A program made the translations under genes and the position numbers. The notes under the pieces are model-generated. The model was not told the DNA's origin. It saw nothing but the letters and a program-made list of their open reading frames with translations, and searched no databases. DNA of 64,000 nt from Parvibaculum sp. (lineage in GTDB: Bacteria > Pseudomonadota > Alphaproteobacteria > Parvibaculales > Parvibaculaceae), in contig NZ_JAUSBV010000002.1 in the NCBI RefSeq assembly GCF_030651915.1, positions 324,414-388,413 of the forward strand. Direction: 5' to 3'. The first letter of the stretch is position 1, and every line of letters starts with the position of its first letter. Positions 15,789-24,206 of this stretch are shown here, in pieces.

Positions 15789-18355
15789 ACGGTTCGGCCT
15801 CCTTCACCCTTGCCGCCCGTCTGGCGCGGCGCGAGTTGCGCGGCGGCCTCAAGGGCTTTCGCGTCTTCATTGCCTGTCTGGCGCTCGGCGTCGCGGCGAT
15901 TGCCGGCGTCGGTTCGGTGTCGTCGGCGCTGACGCGCGGCCTTGCCGAAGGCGGTCAGGAAATTCTCGGCGGCGATGTTGCCATTCGTCTGATCCACCGC
16001 GCGGCGACGGGTGAGGAACTTGCCTTCATTTCGGCCGGCAATGCGGTTTCGGAGATGGCCGAAATGCGCGCCATGGCGCGCAACCTTGAGGTCACGAATG
16101 GCGATGCGGCCGCGCGTGCGCAAACGCTGGTCGAGCTGAAGGCCGTCGACAATGTCTATCCGCTTTACGGGGCAATGGAACTCGCGCCCGACATGGAGCT
16201 GGCCGACGCGCTGGCCTTTCGCGACGGTCATTGGGGCCTTGTCGTCGAACCCAATCTGTTGACGCGGCTCGACGTCGCGGTCGGCGATCTCGTCCGCATT
16301 GGCGAGGCCGAGCTTCGCTTGCGCGCCGCGATCACGCGCGAGCCCGACCGGGTCTCCGACGGTTTCGCGCTCGGGCCGCGCGCCATGATCGCCATGGAAG
16401 CGCTTGAGACGACGGCGCTGGTGCAGCCCGGCAGTCTCGTCAGCTATCACTACCGGGTGCGATTGCCCGAGGCGCAGCGGTCGGGTGCCGGCATCGCCGC
16501 CTGGGTCGCCACGCTCAATGAACGCTTTCCGGATGCCGGCTGGCGGGTGCAGGATCGCGGCGACAGCGCGCCGGGCGTGCGCCGTTTCGTCGAGCGGGTG
16601 GCGCTGTTTCTGTCGCTGGTCGGCCTGACCGCGCTTGTCGTCGGCGGGGTCGGCGTTGCCAATGCGGTCAAATCCTATCTCGACGGCAAGCGCACCGTCA
16701 TCGCCACCTTCAAATGTCTCGGCGCGCCCGGCGCGTTGATCTTCCGGCTCTATCTGATGCAGGTGATGGCGCTCGCCGCCATCGGCATTGTCATCGGTCT
16801 TGTCATCGGCGGCGCCACGCCTTTCATCGTCGAGGCGGTGGCGGGCGATCTGATCCCCATTCCGGCCGATCTCGGTCTCTACGGCGCGCCGCTCGTGCTC
16901 GCTGCCGCCTATGGCGTGCTGACCGCGCTTGCTTTCGCGATCTGGCCGCTGGCGCGCGCGCGGGAGGTTCCTGCAACGAGCCTCTTCCGTGATCTCGTGG
17001 CGCCGGTGCGGCGTTTCCCGCGCCCGGTCTATGTCGCGGCGACGGCGGGCGCGCTTCTGGCGCTGGCAGGCATGGCGATCGCGCTGGCCGAGGAACGGCT
17101 GTTCGCGCTTTATTTCGTCGGCGGCGCGGCCGGCGTCTTCATTATCCTCTTTGGCGCCGCGCGCGGCATCATGGCGCTGGCGGCGCGCGCGCCCCGCGTC
17201 CGTTCGCCGGGCCTGCGTCTGGCACTGGCCAATATCCACCGGCCGGGCGCGCCGACACCGGCGATCGTGCTTTCGCTCGGGCTCGGGCTGACGCTGCTCG
17301 TCACCGTGTCGCTGATCAACGGCAACCTCACCGGCGAAATCATGGGCGAGATGCCCGACCGGGCGCCCGCCTTCTTCTTCGTCGATGTGCAACCCGATCA
17401 GATCGACGGGCTGGAGGAGATCGTCACCGCCAGCCCCGGCGTCACCTCCTTCAATCGCGTGCCGATGCTCCGGGGACGGATCGCCGCGGTCAATGGCGTG
17501 CCGTCCGACCAGTTGACGGTCGCCCCCGATGTGCAATGGGCGCTGCGCGGCGATCGCGGCATCACCTATGCGGCGGCGATGCCGTCCGGTTCGACGCTGG
17601 TGCGCGGCGCCTGGTGGCCGGAGGATTATGCCGGACCGCCGCTCGTTTCCTTCGGCGAGGATCTCGCCCGGGGCTTCGGCGTCGATGTCGGCGACACCAT
17701 CACCGTCAATGTGCTCGGCCGCGAAATGGCGGCGACCATCGCCAATACGCGCGAGATCGACTGGTCGACGCTCGGCATCAATTTCGTGCTGGTGTTCTCG
17801 CCGGGGGCCCTGTCGGCGGCGCCGCATACGGTGCTGGCCACCGTCAGCATGGATGGCGGCAACGAAGCGGAGGAGGCGCTGGAGCGCGAGGTCACCGCGC
17901 GCTTCCCCAACATCACCTCGGTGCGGGTCAAGGAAGCGCTGCTGGCCGTCAACAAGCTGCTTGAGGATTTCGCCATGGCGGTGCGCGCCACCGGCGCCGT
18001 CACGCTGGCCGCCGGCATTCTCGTGCTTTCGGGCGCGATGGCGGCCGGCTTCTCGGCGCGGGTACGCGATGCGGTCGTCCTGAAAGTGCTCGGGGCGACG
18101 ACGGGGCGCATTCTCGGCATCTATGTCCGCGAATATGCGCTGCTGGGTTTCGCGACCGCGCTGGTCGCGGCGCTGGCCGGCACGCTGGCGGCCTTCGCCG
18201 TCATCACCTTCCTGATGGGCATGCCCTGGCGCTTCCTGCCCGGCACGCTCGCCGTCACGGTTGCCGGCGCGGCGCTGCTGACCGTCGCGCTCGGTCTTGC
18301 CGGCACCTGGCGGGCGCTGGCCGCGCCGGCGGCGCCGGTGCTGCGGGCCGACTGA
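15785..18355 (+). CDS. ybbP: ABC transporter permease, YbbP type (FtsX-like)
   Basis: The 856-residue permease begins with a GTG that overlaps the stop of the ATPase (GTGA). It has the duplicated FtsX/MacB-like architecture of YbbP: a first membrane helix at about 27-47, a large periplasmic domain, three helices around 270-400, a second cluster at 410-470, a second periplasmic domain and three helices in the last 130 residues. Such Type VII exporters use ATP in the cytoplasm to drive periplasmic movement. Pairing with tesA suggests a role in lipid or hydrophobic-substrate handling at the envelope, which is inference. Confidence 0.9.
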   Translation: MNGSASFTLAARLARRELRGGLKGFRVFIACLALGVAAIAGVGSVSSALTRGLAEGGQEILGGDVAIRLIHRAATGEELAFISAGNAVSEMAEMRAMARNLEVTNGDAAARAQTLVELKAVDNVYPLYGAMELAPDMELADALAFRDGHWGLVVEPNLLTRLDVAVGDLVRIGEAELRLRAAITREPDRVSDGFALGPRAMIAMEALETTALVQPGSLVSYHYRVRLPEAQRSGAGIAAWVATLNERFPDAGWRVQDRGDSAPGVRRFVERVALFLSLVGLTALVVGGVGVANAVKSYLDGKRTVIATFKCLGAPGALIFRLYLMQVMALAAIGIVIGLVIGGATPFIVEAVAGDLIPIPADLGLYGAPLVLAAAYGVLTALAFAIWPLARAREVPATSLFRDLVAPVRRFPRPVYVAATAGALLALAGMAIALAEERLFALYFVGGAAGVFIILFGAARGIMALAARAPRVRSPGLRLALANIHRPGAPTPAIVLSLGLGLTLLVTVSLINGNLTGEIMGEMPDRAPAFFFVDVQPDQIDGLEEIVTASPGVTSFNRVPMLRGRIAAVNGVPSDQLTVAPDVQWALRGDRGITYAAAMPSGSTLVRGAWWPEDYAGPPLVSFGEDLARGFGVDVGDTITVNVLGREMAATIANTREIDWSTLGINFVLVFSPGALSAAPHTVLATVSMDGGNEAEEALEREVTARFPNITSVRVKEALLAVNKLLEDFAMAVRATGAVTLAAGILVLSGAMAAGFSARVRDAVVLKVLGATTGRILGIYVREYALLGFATALVAALAGTLAAFAVITFLMGMPWRFLPGTLAVTVAGAALLTVALGLAGTWRALAAPAAPVLRAD

Positions 18356-18381
18356 GCGGAAATCGCGCGCCGCCAAAAAGC

Positions 18382-18486
18382 GGGGACAAGTATTTTTTCA
18401 GCGCTGCGCTGCCGGCGCGACGCGTCGCCGGGGACAAGTTGCGGGATAAGTTGCGGGATAAGCCGGGCCTGCGGGCGGGGATAAAG
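18382..18486 (-). repeat. Array of five ACTTATCCCCG-like motifs (cassette A)
   Basis: On the minus strand this intergenic stretch carries five copies of a 9-base motif CTT(A/G)TCCCC or a close variant. On the plus strand they are GGGGACAAG at 18382 and 18430, GGGATAAG at 18443 and 18455, and GGGGATAAAG at 18477. Spacing is irregular (about 12, 13, 22 and 48 bases). The motif matches 7 of 9 positions of the DnaA box TTATCCACA. The same motif forms an array at 61174-61291, each time next to three PHO-box-like repeats. Confidence 0.75.
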
Positions 18487-18502
18487 TGCCGCTCCGGCCT
18501 TT

Positions 18503-18532
18503 TGTGACAGTTTTTTGACAGTTTTGTGACAG
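18503..18532 (-). promoter_or_regulatory. Three 11-bp direct repeats matching the PHO box (cassette A)
   Basis: TGTGACAG, TTTGACAG and TGTGACAG start at 18503, 18514 and 18525, exactly 11 bases apart, with T-rich spacers. Read on the minus strand they give CTGTCA(C/A)A repeated with A-rich spacers, which is the pattern of the PhoB-binding PHO box (CTGTCA plus four A/T, repeated every 11 bases). The orientation would activate leftward transcription, toward the ybbP 3' end where no minus-strand gene is seen. Confidence 0.7.
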
Positions 18533-18686
18533 AGGGGGGGTCCGCTGCCACCGTCGCTGCCTGCCGAATGCCGGCTAAGTCTTGGAAAGCGTTACTCAAT
18601 CTTCACGATAAGCCCCCGGTTTTGCTTGAATTTCCGCGCTCCTCAGCCAATATTGACAACAGGCACACGCAGGAGGGTGCAGATAC
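18533..18686 (+). other. Leader region of the Bax-inhibitor-1 gene
   Basis: These 154 bases precede the gene at 18687 and contain its Shine-Dalgarno sequence (GGAGGG at 18672-18677). No open frame is credible. The ybhL leader RNA motif is known in front of this gene family in alphaproteobacteria and would be sought here, but I cannot recognise its consensus with confidence. Confidence 0.4.
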
Positions 18687-19445
18687 ATGGCGAATTACGA
18701 TCAGGAACGGCTCCATCAGGTAGAGCTCGGTCGCCGCGCCGACATGGCGATCGACCAGGGCCTTCGGAGCTATATGCTCAGTGTTTACAACTACATGGCG
18801 GGCGCGCTGGCCCTCACCGGCCTCGTCGCGCTGTTCGCCTATAACGCCGCCGTCGTCGAAACGCCGGCCGGTCTGGCCTTCAGCGAGTTCGGTCAGGCGA
18901 TCTATGCGAGCCCGCTGAAGTGGGTGGTCATGCTGGCGCCGCTCGGCTTCATTTTCTTCCTGAGCTTCCGCATCCAGAAGATGAGCCTCGTCGCGGCGCA
19001 GAGCACCTTCTGGCTCTTTGCCGGCGTCATGGGCCTGTCGCTGTCGTCGATCTTCCTCGTCTATACGGGTGAGAGCATCACCACGACCTTCTTCGTGACG
19101 GCGGCCGCCTTCGGCTCGCTAAGCCTTTACGGCTACACGACAAAGCGTGACCTGACCGGCATGGGCTCGTTCCTGTTCATGGGCCTGATCGGCGTCATCA
19201 TCGCGATGGTCGTCAATATTTTCCTGCAGAGCTCGGCGCTGCAATTCGCGGTCTCGGTGATCGGCGTCCTCGTCTTCGCCGGCCTCACCGCCTATGACAC
19301 GCAGCGCATCAAGGGCATGTATTACGAAGGCGACAGCGTTGCCGCCGCCGGCAAGAAAGCCGTGATGGGCGCGCTCTCGCTCTATCTCGACTTCATCAAC
19401 ATGTTCATGTTCCTGCTGCAGTTCCTCGGCAGCCAGCGCAGCTAA
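18687..19445 (+). CDS. Bax inhibitor-1 / YccA family membrane protein
   Basis: The 252-residue protein has seven likely membrane helices after a short polar N-terminus containing RADMAIDQGLRSYMLSVYNY, and the family signature GLTAYDTQRIKGMY followed by LYLDFINMFMFLLQFLG at the C-terminus. Bacterial members are inner-membrane proteins related to YbhL/YccA; some conduct calcium in a pH-dependent way and YccA modulates the FtsH protease. A strong ribosome site precedes the ATG and a terminator follows, so it is a single-gene transcript. Confidence 0.93.
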   Translation: MANYDQERLHQVELGRRADMAIDQGLRSYMLSVYNYMAGALALTGLVALFAYNAAVVETPAGLAFSEFGQAIYASPLKWVVMLAPLGFIFFLSFRIQKMSLVAAQSTFWLFAGVMGLSLSSIFLVYTGESITTTFFVTAAAFGSLSLYGYTTKRDLTGMGSFLFMGLIGVIIAMVVNIFLQSSALQFAVSVIGVLVFAGLTAYDTQRIKGMYYEGDSVAAAGKKAVMGALSLYLDFINMFMFLLQFLGSQRS

Positions 19446-19469
19446 AGCGCTGAAACATCGGCAAAAACA

Positions 19470-19498
19470 AAGCCCCGGCAGCGATGCCGGGGCTTTTC
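19470..19498 (+). terminator. Rho-independent terminator after the Bax-inhibitor-1 gene
   Basis: A perfect 11-bp stem (AAGCCCCGGCA at 19470-19480, TGCCGGGGCTT at 19485-19495) with a GCGA loop is followed by a short T run, 25 bases after the stop codon. Confidence 0.92.
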
Positions 19499-19516
19499 GT
19501 TTGCGCCTTCGGGGTC

Positions 19517-19963
19517 TCAGGCGTCGACCAGCCTCAAGGCGCGCTTGTCGAAGACCTTCAGCACCTGTTTGAGGTCGTGGCCGCGCTTCAGGATCAGGCC
19601 GGTCGCCGCCACCACCGCATAGGCGCCCTGCTTGCGCGCCAGTTTCGGGCGCTTCTCGATCCGGTAGAGCGGCATTTCGCTGGCGCGGCGGAAGACCGAG
19701 AACACCGCGACTTCCCTGAAACCGCCCATCGCATAGTCGCGCCACTCGCCGTCGGCCACTTTGCGTCCATAGACGGAGAGGATCGCGTCGAGCTCGGTCC
19801 GGTTGAAAAAAACCTCCGGCTCGCGCGGCTTTTTCTGAATGGGGCCGGTTGCCACCAGCGTCAGCCCGCGTTCCGCCTCGCCCCTCCGGGGCACGTAGTC
19901 GACGCTGTCGGTCATGCGGGCGGCGGTCCTCCTTGCGGGCGGGGCCTTCGGTCTTTTCAGCAT
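19517..19963 (-). CDS. DUF2794 domain protein
   Basis: This 148-residue protein matches the alphaproteobacterial family DUF2794. The conserved core runs from VFFNRTELDAILSVYGR through GEWRDYA, VFSVFRRASEMPLYRIEK and ILKRGHDLKQVLKVFDK to a final LRLV. The function is unknown. The first ATG (19963) gives a basic N-terminal extension; an internal ATG at 19915 is an alternative. The gene is convergent with the Bax-inhibitor-1 gene. Confidence 0.85.
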   Translation of the reverse strand: MLKRPKAPPARRTAARMTDSVDYVPRRGEAERGLTLVATGPIQKKPREPEVFFNRTELDAILSVYGRKVADGEWRDYAMGGFREVAVFSVFRRASEMPLYRIEKRPKLARKQGAYAVVAATGLILKRGHDLKQVLKVFDKRALRLVDA

Positions 19964-20485
19964 GGCACAAGCGAGGCCGCGCCGTCATCCGATTGTTATA
20001 TTTTCGGCGGTGCGCCTTGGTTTTTCAGGCGCCGGCGATTTGTTCTGAAACCACAATATTGCCTTTTTTCGGCCCTTGCGGGGCCACACTGGGCCGCCAG
20101 ATTAGCACCGTTGCCTCTTTGGCCCGGTTCCTTGCGACGTTCCGGTTTCATCAGCCCCCCAGCCCCACCGGGATAGATTGGGGGAGCCGGGCCATCCTTC
20201 CCTCACCCCCCCGAGGGACTTTGAGCGCAACAAAACGTCCCAAGAGCGATAGCTCCAGCCGTCCGGGTTCCCCCTCCCGGACGGCAAGCTTTTGCGCGCA
20301 TGGGTCAGCGCGTTGAAAATGAAACATCTTTCACTTGAAGGGGTTGGCGGCCTGTCCTACACAGACTGCCTGCATGGGAGGCAGGCCGCGCTTGCGAAAA
20401 GGCGCGCGCAAAGGGAAACGAAATTGCCGTCGGCATTGCCGGACAAGGCAAGGTTCCGGGGAGAGGCATCATCGGCCGATCGGAA
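19964..20485. other. 522-base intergenic region with a possible RNA gene
   Basis: No convincing protein is encoded. The region holds a stable hairpin at 20258-20285 followed by CTTTT, upstream of which there is no plus-strand gene, so a short untranslated RNA ending there is possible. I see no match to tmRNA, RNase P RNA, SRP RNA or tRNA features. The last 100 bases lead to the ABC ATPase at 20486. Confidence 0.4.
20258..20291 (+). terminator. Candidate Rho-independent terminator without an upstream gene
   Basis: GCCGTCCGGG at 20258-20267 pairs perfectly with CCCGGACGGC at 20276-20285 around an eight-base pyrimidine loop, and AAGCTTTT follows. The T run is short. Because the nearest plus-strand gene ends 800 bases earlier at its own terminator, this hairpin may end an unannotated RNA or a leader transcript. 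Confidence 0.5.
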
Positions 20486-21508
20486 ATGGAAACGGCGACA
20501 CAAGCTCCTTCCGCAGCAGCCGGCGAGGCGATGATCGTCATCGACGGTCTGACCAAGCATTTCGGTCCGTTCACGGCGGTCGACAATATCGGTTTCTCGG
20601 TCGCGCGCGGCGAGGTTCTGGGCTTTCTCGGTCCGAACGGCGCCGGCAAATCCACCACCATGAAAATGATCACCGGCTTTCTGGCGCCGAGCGCCGGGCA
20701 GGCCCGCATCTGCGGCCATGACATCGTCAAGGACACGCTGGCCGCGCAGCGCACCATCGGCTATCTGCCGGAAGGCGCGCCGGCCTATGGCGACATGACG
20801 CCGCGCGGTTTTCTGCGGTTTATCGCGCGGGTGCGCCGGCTTTCGGGCAGCGAGGCGCTGACGGCCATCGACCGCGCGGTCGAGGCGACCGAGCTTGGCG
20901 GGGTGCTCGATCAACCGATCGACACACTGTCGAAAGGCTTCCGCCGCCGCGTCGGTCTGGCGCAATCGATCCTGCACAATCCGCCCGTCCTCATCATGGA
21001 CGAGCCGACCGACGGCCTCGATCCCAACCAGAAATTCGAAGTGCGCAAGCTGATCGGCCGCATGTCGGCCGAGAAGGCGATCATTATTTCGACCCATATT
21101 CTCGAAGAAGTCGATGCGATCTGTACCCGCGCGCTGATCATCGATCGCGGCCGGGTTGTCGCCGACGGAACGCCGGCTTCGTTGATGGCACGTTCGCGTT
21201 ATCACAACGCCGTGTCGTTGACGCTCGGCGGACAAACGACGGTGCAGATGGCCGAGAAACTCAAGGCGCTGCCCGGCATTGCCAGCATCGAAGTCATACC
21301 GCGCGGCGCCGAGACCACGTTCACGCTCTTTCCGGCAACGGCGCGCGAGAGCGATACGCTGCTGATCGATGCGGTGGCGCGTCTGGCGCGCGACGAAAAC
21401 TGGCCGGTACGCGCGCTTTACGGCGAGCCCGGCCGCCTCGACGAGGTGTTCCGCAGCCTGACCCGTTCGGATCTCGCACCTTCGAGCGAGAAGAGGGATG
21501 CGGCATGA
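20486..21508 (+). CDS. gldA: ABC transporter ATP-binding protein, GldA-like
   Basis: The 340-residue ATPase belongs to the ABC-2/NatA class. Walker A is GPNGAGKST, the signature is LSKGFRRRVGLAQSI, Walker B is VLIMDEPTDGLDP and the H-loop is STHILEEVDAI. A C-terminal extension of about 100 residues after the ABC domain is usual for GldA-like members. The next three genes complete a system otherwise known from gliding bacteroidetes (GldA, GldF, GldG) but also found in non-gliding proteobacteria. The protein would sit on the cytoplasmic face of the exporter. Confidence 0.88.
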   Translation: METATQAPSAAAGEAMIVIDGLTKHFGPFTAVDNIGFSVARGEVLGFLGPNGAGKSTTMKMITGFLAPSAGQARICGHDIVKDTLAAQRTIGYLPEGAPAYGDMTPRGFLRFIARVRRLSGSEALTAIDRAVEATELGGVLDQPIDTLSKGFRRRVGLAQSILHNPPVLIMDEPTDGLDPNQKFEVRKLIGRMSAEKAIIISTHILEEVDAICTRALIIDRGRVVADGTPASLMARSRYHNAVSLTLGGQTTVQMAEKLKALPGIASIEVIPRGAETTFTLFPATARESDTLLIDAVARLARDENWPVRALYGEPGRLDEVFRSLTRSDLAPSSEKRDAA

Positions 21509-22239
21509 ACGAACTCCTCGCCGTCTTCCGCCGTGAACTCGGCGGTTATTTCGCCACGCCGCTCGCCTTCATCTTTATCGTGATCTTCCTGCTCACGATG
21601 GGCGCCTTTACCTTTTATCTCGGCGGCTACTACGAAAGCGGACAGGCCGATCTCGCAATCTTTTTCAACTTTCATCCCTGGCTTTATCTGTTCCTGATCC
21701 CGGCCATTTCAATGCGCCTCTGGGCGGAGGAACGCCGCACGGGATCGATCGAACTGCTGTTGTCGCTGCCGGTGCCGCTCTGGGCGGCGGTGCTTGGAAA
21801 GTTTCTGGCCGCTTGGGCGTTTTCCGGTCTCGCACTGGCGCTGACCTTTCCGATGTGGCTGACCGTCAACTATCTGGGTGACCCGGACAATGGCGTCATT
21901 CTTGCCGGCTATCTTGGAAGTTTCTTCATGGCCGGCGGTTATCTCGCGATCGGTTCCTGCCTTTCGGCGGTGACGCGCAACCAGGTGATCGCCTTCGTTC
22001 TGTCGGTTGCCGTCTGTTTTCTATTCACGGTTTCGGGCCTTCCGATCGTTATCGACTTCTTCTCCGGCTGGGCGCCGCAGCAGGTGCTCAACACGATAGC
22101 GTCCTTCTCCTTCCTGACGCATTTCAATGCGATCACGCGCGGCGTTATCGACCTGCGCGACATCATCTACTTCGCGACGCTGATTGGCGCCTGGCTGATT
22201 GCCTGCGGCATTGTCGTCGACATGAAGAAGGCGGGTTGA
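21505..22239 (+). CDS. gldF: ABC-2 type permease, GldF-like
   Basis: The 244-residue permease overlaps the ATPase stop by an ATGA junction. It has six likely membrane helices, with the typical opening ELLAVFRRELGGYFATPLAF and the ABC-2 motif RLWAEERRTGSIELLLSLPV after helix two. It would form the channel with the preceding ATPase. The protein ends with a lysine-rich MKKAG tail. Substrate is unknown. Confidence 0.88.
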   Translation: MNELLAVFRRELGGYFATPLAFIFIVIFLLTMGAFTFYLGGYYESGQADLAIFFNFHPWLYLFLIPAISMRLWAEERRTGSIELLLSLPVPLWAAVLGKFLAAWAFSGLALALTFPMWLTVNYLGDPDNGVILAGYLGSFFMAGGYLAIGSCLSAVTRNQVIAFVLSVAVCFLFTVSGLPIVIDFFSGWAPQQVLNTIASFSFLTHFNAITRGVIDLRDIIYFATLIGAWLIACGIVVDMKKAG

Positions 22240-22252
22240 GGCGGTGACGGGT

Positions 22253-24202
22253 ATGTTCAACCAGCAGATCAGCCGTTCGGCCTACCGCATCGTGATGCTG
22301 GTGCTGCTCGCCGTGCTGTTTCTTGCCGTCAATCTGTTTTCGAATATCGTCTTCCGCTCGGCTCGGATCGATCTCACCGAGAACCGTCTTTACACATTGT
22401 CGGAGGGCACGGGCGAAGTCGTCGCGAAGATCGAAGAGCCGATCACGCTGCGCTTCTTCTATTCGGAGCGGCTTGCCAACGACTATCCGCGCATCCGCAC
22501 CTATGCGACCCATGTGCGGGATCTTCTGGAGGAAATACGCAACCGTTCGGACGGGCAGTTGCGCCTCGAGGTAATCGAGCCTGAGCCTTTCTCCGAACAG
22601 GAAGATCTCGCGATGTCGCTCGGCCTCAAGGGCGCACCGACGGCGCAGGGCGACATTATCTATTTCGGGCTTGTCGGCACCAATGCCGTGGACGGACTTG
22701 AAGCCATTCCGTTCTTCACCGACGAGCGTGAACAATATCTCGAATACGATATCGCGCGGATGATCCAGAACCTGAGCCGTCCGGCGCGACCTGTGCTTGG
22801 CATCGTCACCAACCTGCCGCTCGATACCGGCACAGGCGGGTTGATGTCGGCGATGCGCGGCGAATCTCTGCCCTTCATGATCTATGAGGAGCTTCGCGAC
22901 CGCTTCGAGCTCGAATATCTGGAACAGCAGTTCCAGACCGTGCCGAGCAAGATTGAAGTTCTGATGATCGCACATCCGCGTGAGCTCGATCCGGCGACGC
23001 TTTATGCCGTCGATCAGTTCGTCATGCGCGGTGGACGTGTGCTCGCCTTCATCGATCCGCATTCGGAGGTGAGCCTCACCGCCGGCCCGGACGGACAACC
23101 GGTTCGCGGCTATACCGAAGCGTCCAATCTCGAGCCGCTGCTGAAAAACTGGGGCGTCGACTACGACCCGACCAAGATCGTCGGCGATCGCGGTCTTGCA
23201 CAACGCGTGCAGACGGGCCTCGATGCGCGCCGTCAGGAAAGCGACTATGTCATCTGGCTTGCCGTGCAGCGCGCCAATGTCGATGCCGAGGATATCGTCA
23301 CCGCCGATGTGATGCGGCTCAATCTCGGTACGGTGGGCGCGCTGGCGCCGGCGGAAGGCGCGACGACGCGCTTCACGCCGCTGGTGCGCTCATCCGATGA
23401 TGCGCAGCTCTACGATCTCGACTATGTAAAATCGGGACCCAGACCGGACGACCTCCTGCGCCGTTTCGAACCGTCGGGCGAAAGCTTTGTCATCGCCGCG
23501 CGCGTGTCGGGACCGGTCTCGAGTGCTTTCGATGGGCCACCGGAGGTTGAGTTGCAGGCTCAGGACGGCGCGGCGAGCCCGCGCGCGACCCCGGCCAAGC
23601 CGGAGGCACATCTCGCACAGTCGGTCGGCGACGCGAATATCATTCTTTTTGCCGATAGCGACATTTTCGACGATCGCTTCTGGGTTCAGACGCAATCCTA
23701 TCTCGGCGAGCGTGTGGCGCAACCGATTGCCGATAATGCAAGCTTCGTCGTATCGGCGATCGACAATCTGATGGGTTCGAACGAGCTGATTTCGCTGCGT
23801 GCGCGGGCCCGGATCGACCGGCCTTTCACGGTTGTCGACGATCTGCGGCGCGCGGCCGAGCGGCGGTTTCTTGCCGAACAGGAAGCGCTTGAAGGCCGCA
23901 TCGCCGAAACCGAACAGCGCCTGACCCAATTGCAAACGCAAGGGGTTGCGGATTTGCCGAATGGCGGTGCGACCGAGGTCGATGTCGAAAGCGAGATTCA
24001 GGCCTTCCGCGCGGAACTTCTCGACAGCCGCAAGAAATTGCGTGATGTGCAGCGGAACCTGCGTCGCGAGATCGATGGGCTGGGCGCGCAGCTTCGCTTT
24101 GTCAATGTGGGGCTGGTGCCCCTTCTCATTACGGTCGTTGCGCTTGGCGCGGTGATCCTGCGCTATCGCCGTCGCAAGGCGCGCGCGGAAAAGGGAGCCT
24201 GA
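22253..24202 (+). CDS. gldG: GldG-like ABC-associated membrane protein
   Basis: The 649-residue protein has an N-terminal membrane helix (about 10-30), a large periplasmic region with a GATase1-like fold (RFFYSERLANDYPRIRTYA, then an ARPVLGIVTNLP block), a coiled-coil stretch rich in Glu, Gln and Arg near residues 535-620, and a C-terminal membrane helix before RYRRRKARAEKGA. This is the architecture of GldG. The ATG at 22253 is preferred over a GTG at 22244 that is too close to the GAGG site. It is in the same operon as the ATPase, the permease and DUF4340. Confidence 0.85.
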   Translation: MFNQQISRSAYRIVMLVLLAVLFLAVNLFSNIVFRSARIDLTENRLYTLSEGTGEVVAKIEEPITLRFFYSERLANDYPRIRTYATHVRDLLEEIRNRSDGQLRLEVIEPEPFSEQEDLAMSLGLKGAPTAQGDIIYFGLVGTNAVDGLEAIPFFTDEREQYLEYDIARMIQNLSRPARPVLGIVTNLPLDTGTGGLMSAMRGESLPFMIYEELRDRFELEYLEQQFQTVPSKIEVLMIAHPRELDPATLYAVDQFVMRGGRVLAFIDPHSEVSLTAGPDGQPVRGYTEASNLEPLLKNWGVDYDPTKIVGDRGLAQRVQTGLDARRQESDYVIWLAVQRANVDAEDIVTADVMRLNLGTVGALAPAEGATTRFTPLVRSSDDAQLYDLDYVKSGPRPDDLLRRFEPSGESFVIAARVSGPVSSAFDGPPEVELQAQDGAASPRATPAKPEAHLAQSVGDANIILFADSDIFDDRFWVQTQSYLGERVAQPIADNASFVVSAIDNLMGSNELISLRARARIDRPFTVVDDLRRAAERRFLAEQEALEGRIAETEQRLTQLQTQGVADLPNGGATEVDVESEIQAFRAELLDSRKKLRDVQRNLRREIDGLGAQLRFVNVGLVPLLITVVALGAVILRYRRRKARAEKGA

Positions 24203-24206
24203 TCCC

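Noticed and set aside
15596-18376. Open frame of 926 codons opposite ybbP on the minus strand
   Set aside because: It is a shadow of the permease gene: low-complexity Arg/Asp/Gly-rich translation, no motifs and no ribosome site.
18382-18486. Replication origin, because TTATCCCC resembles the DnaA box
   Set aside because: Matches are only 7 of 9, there is no dnaA, dnaN or AT-rich unwinding element nearby, and the same array recurs at 61174, so a chromosomal origin is unlikely. DnaA binding is kept only as a minor alternative.
18503-18532. CRP/FNR-type site from TGTGA words
   Set aside because: The words are direct repeats at 11-base spacing, not inverted repeats (TGTGA-N6-TCACA), which fits a PhoB-type site instead.
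18255-18599. Minus-strand frame of 114 codons running through PHO-box-like repeats and the TTATCCCC array
   Set aside because: The peptide simply repeats LSRNLSRN-like words produced by the DNA motif, lacks a ribosome site and extends antisense into ybbP. The corresponding frames in cassette B are not conserved at the protein level.
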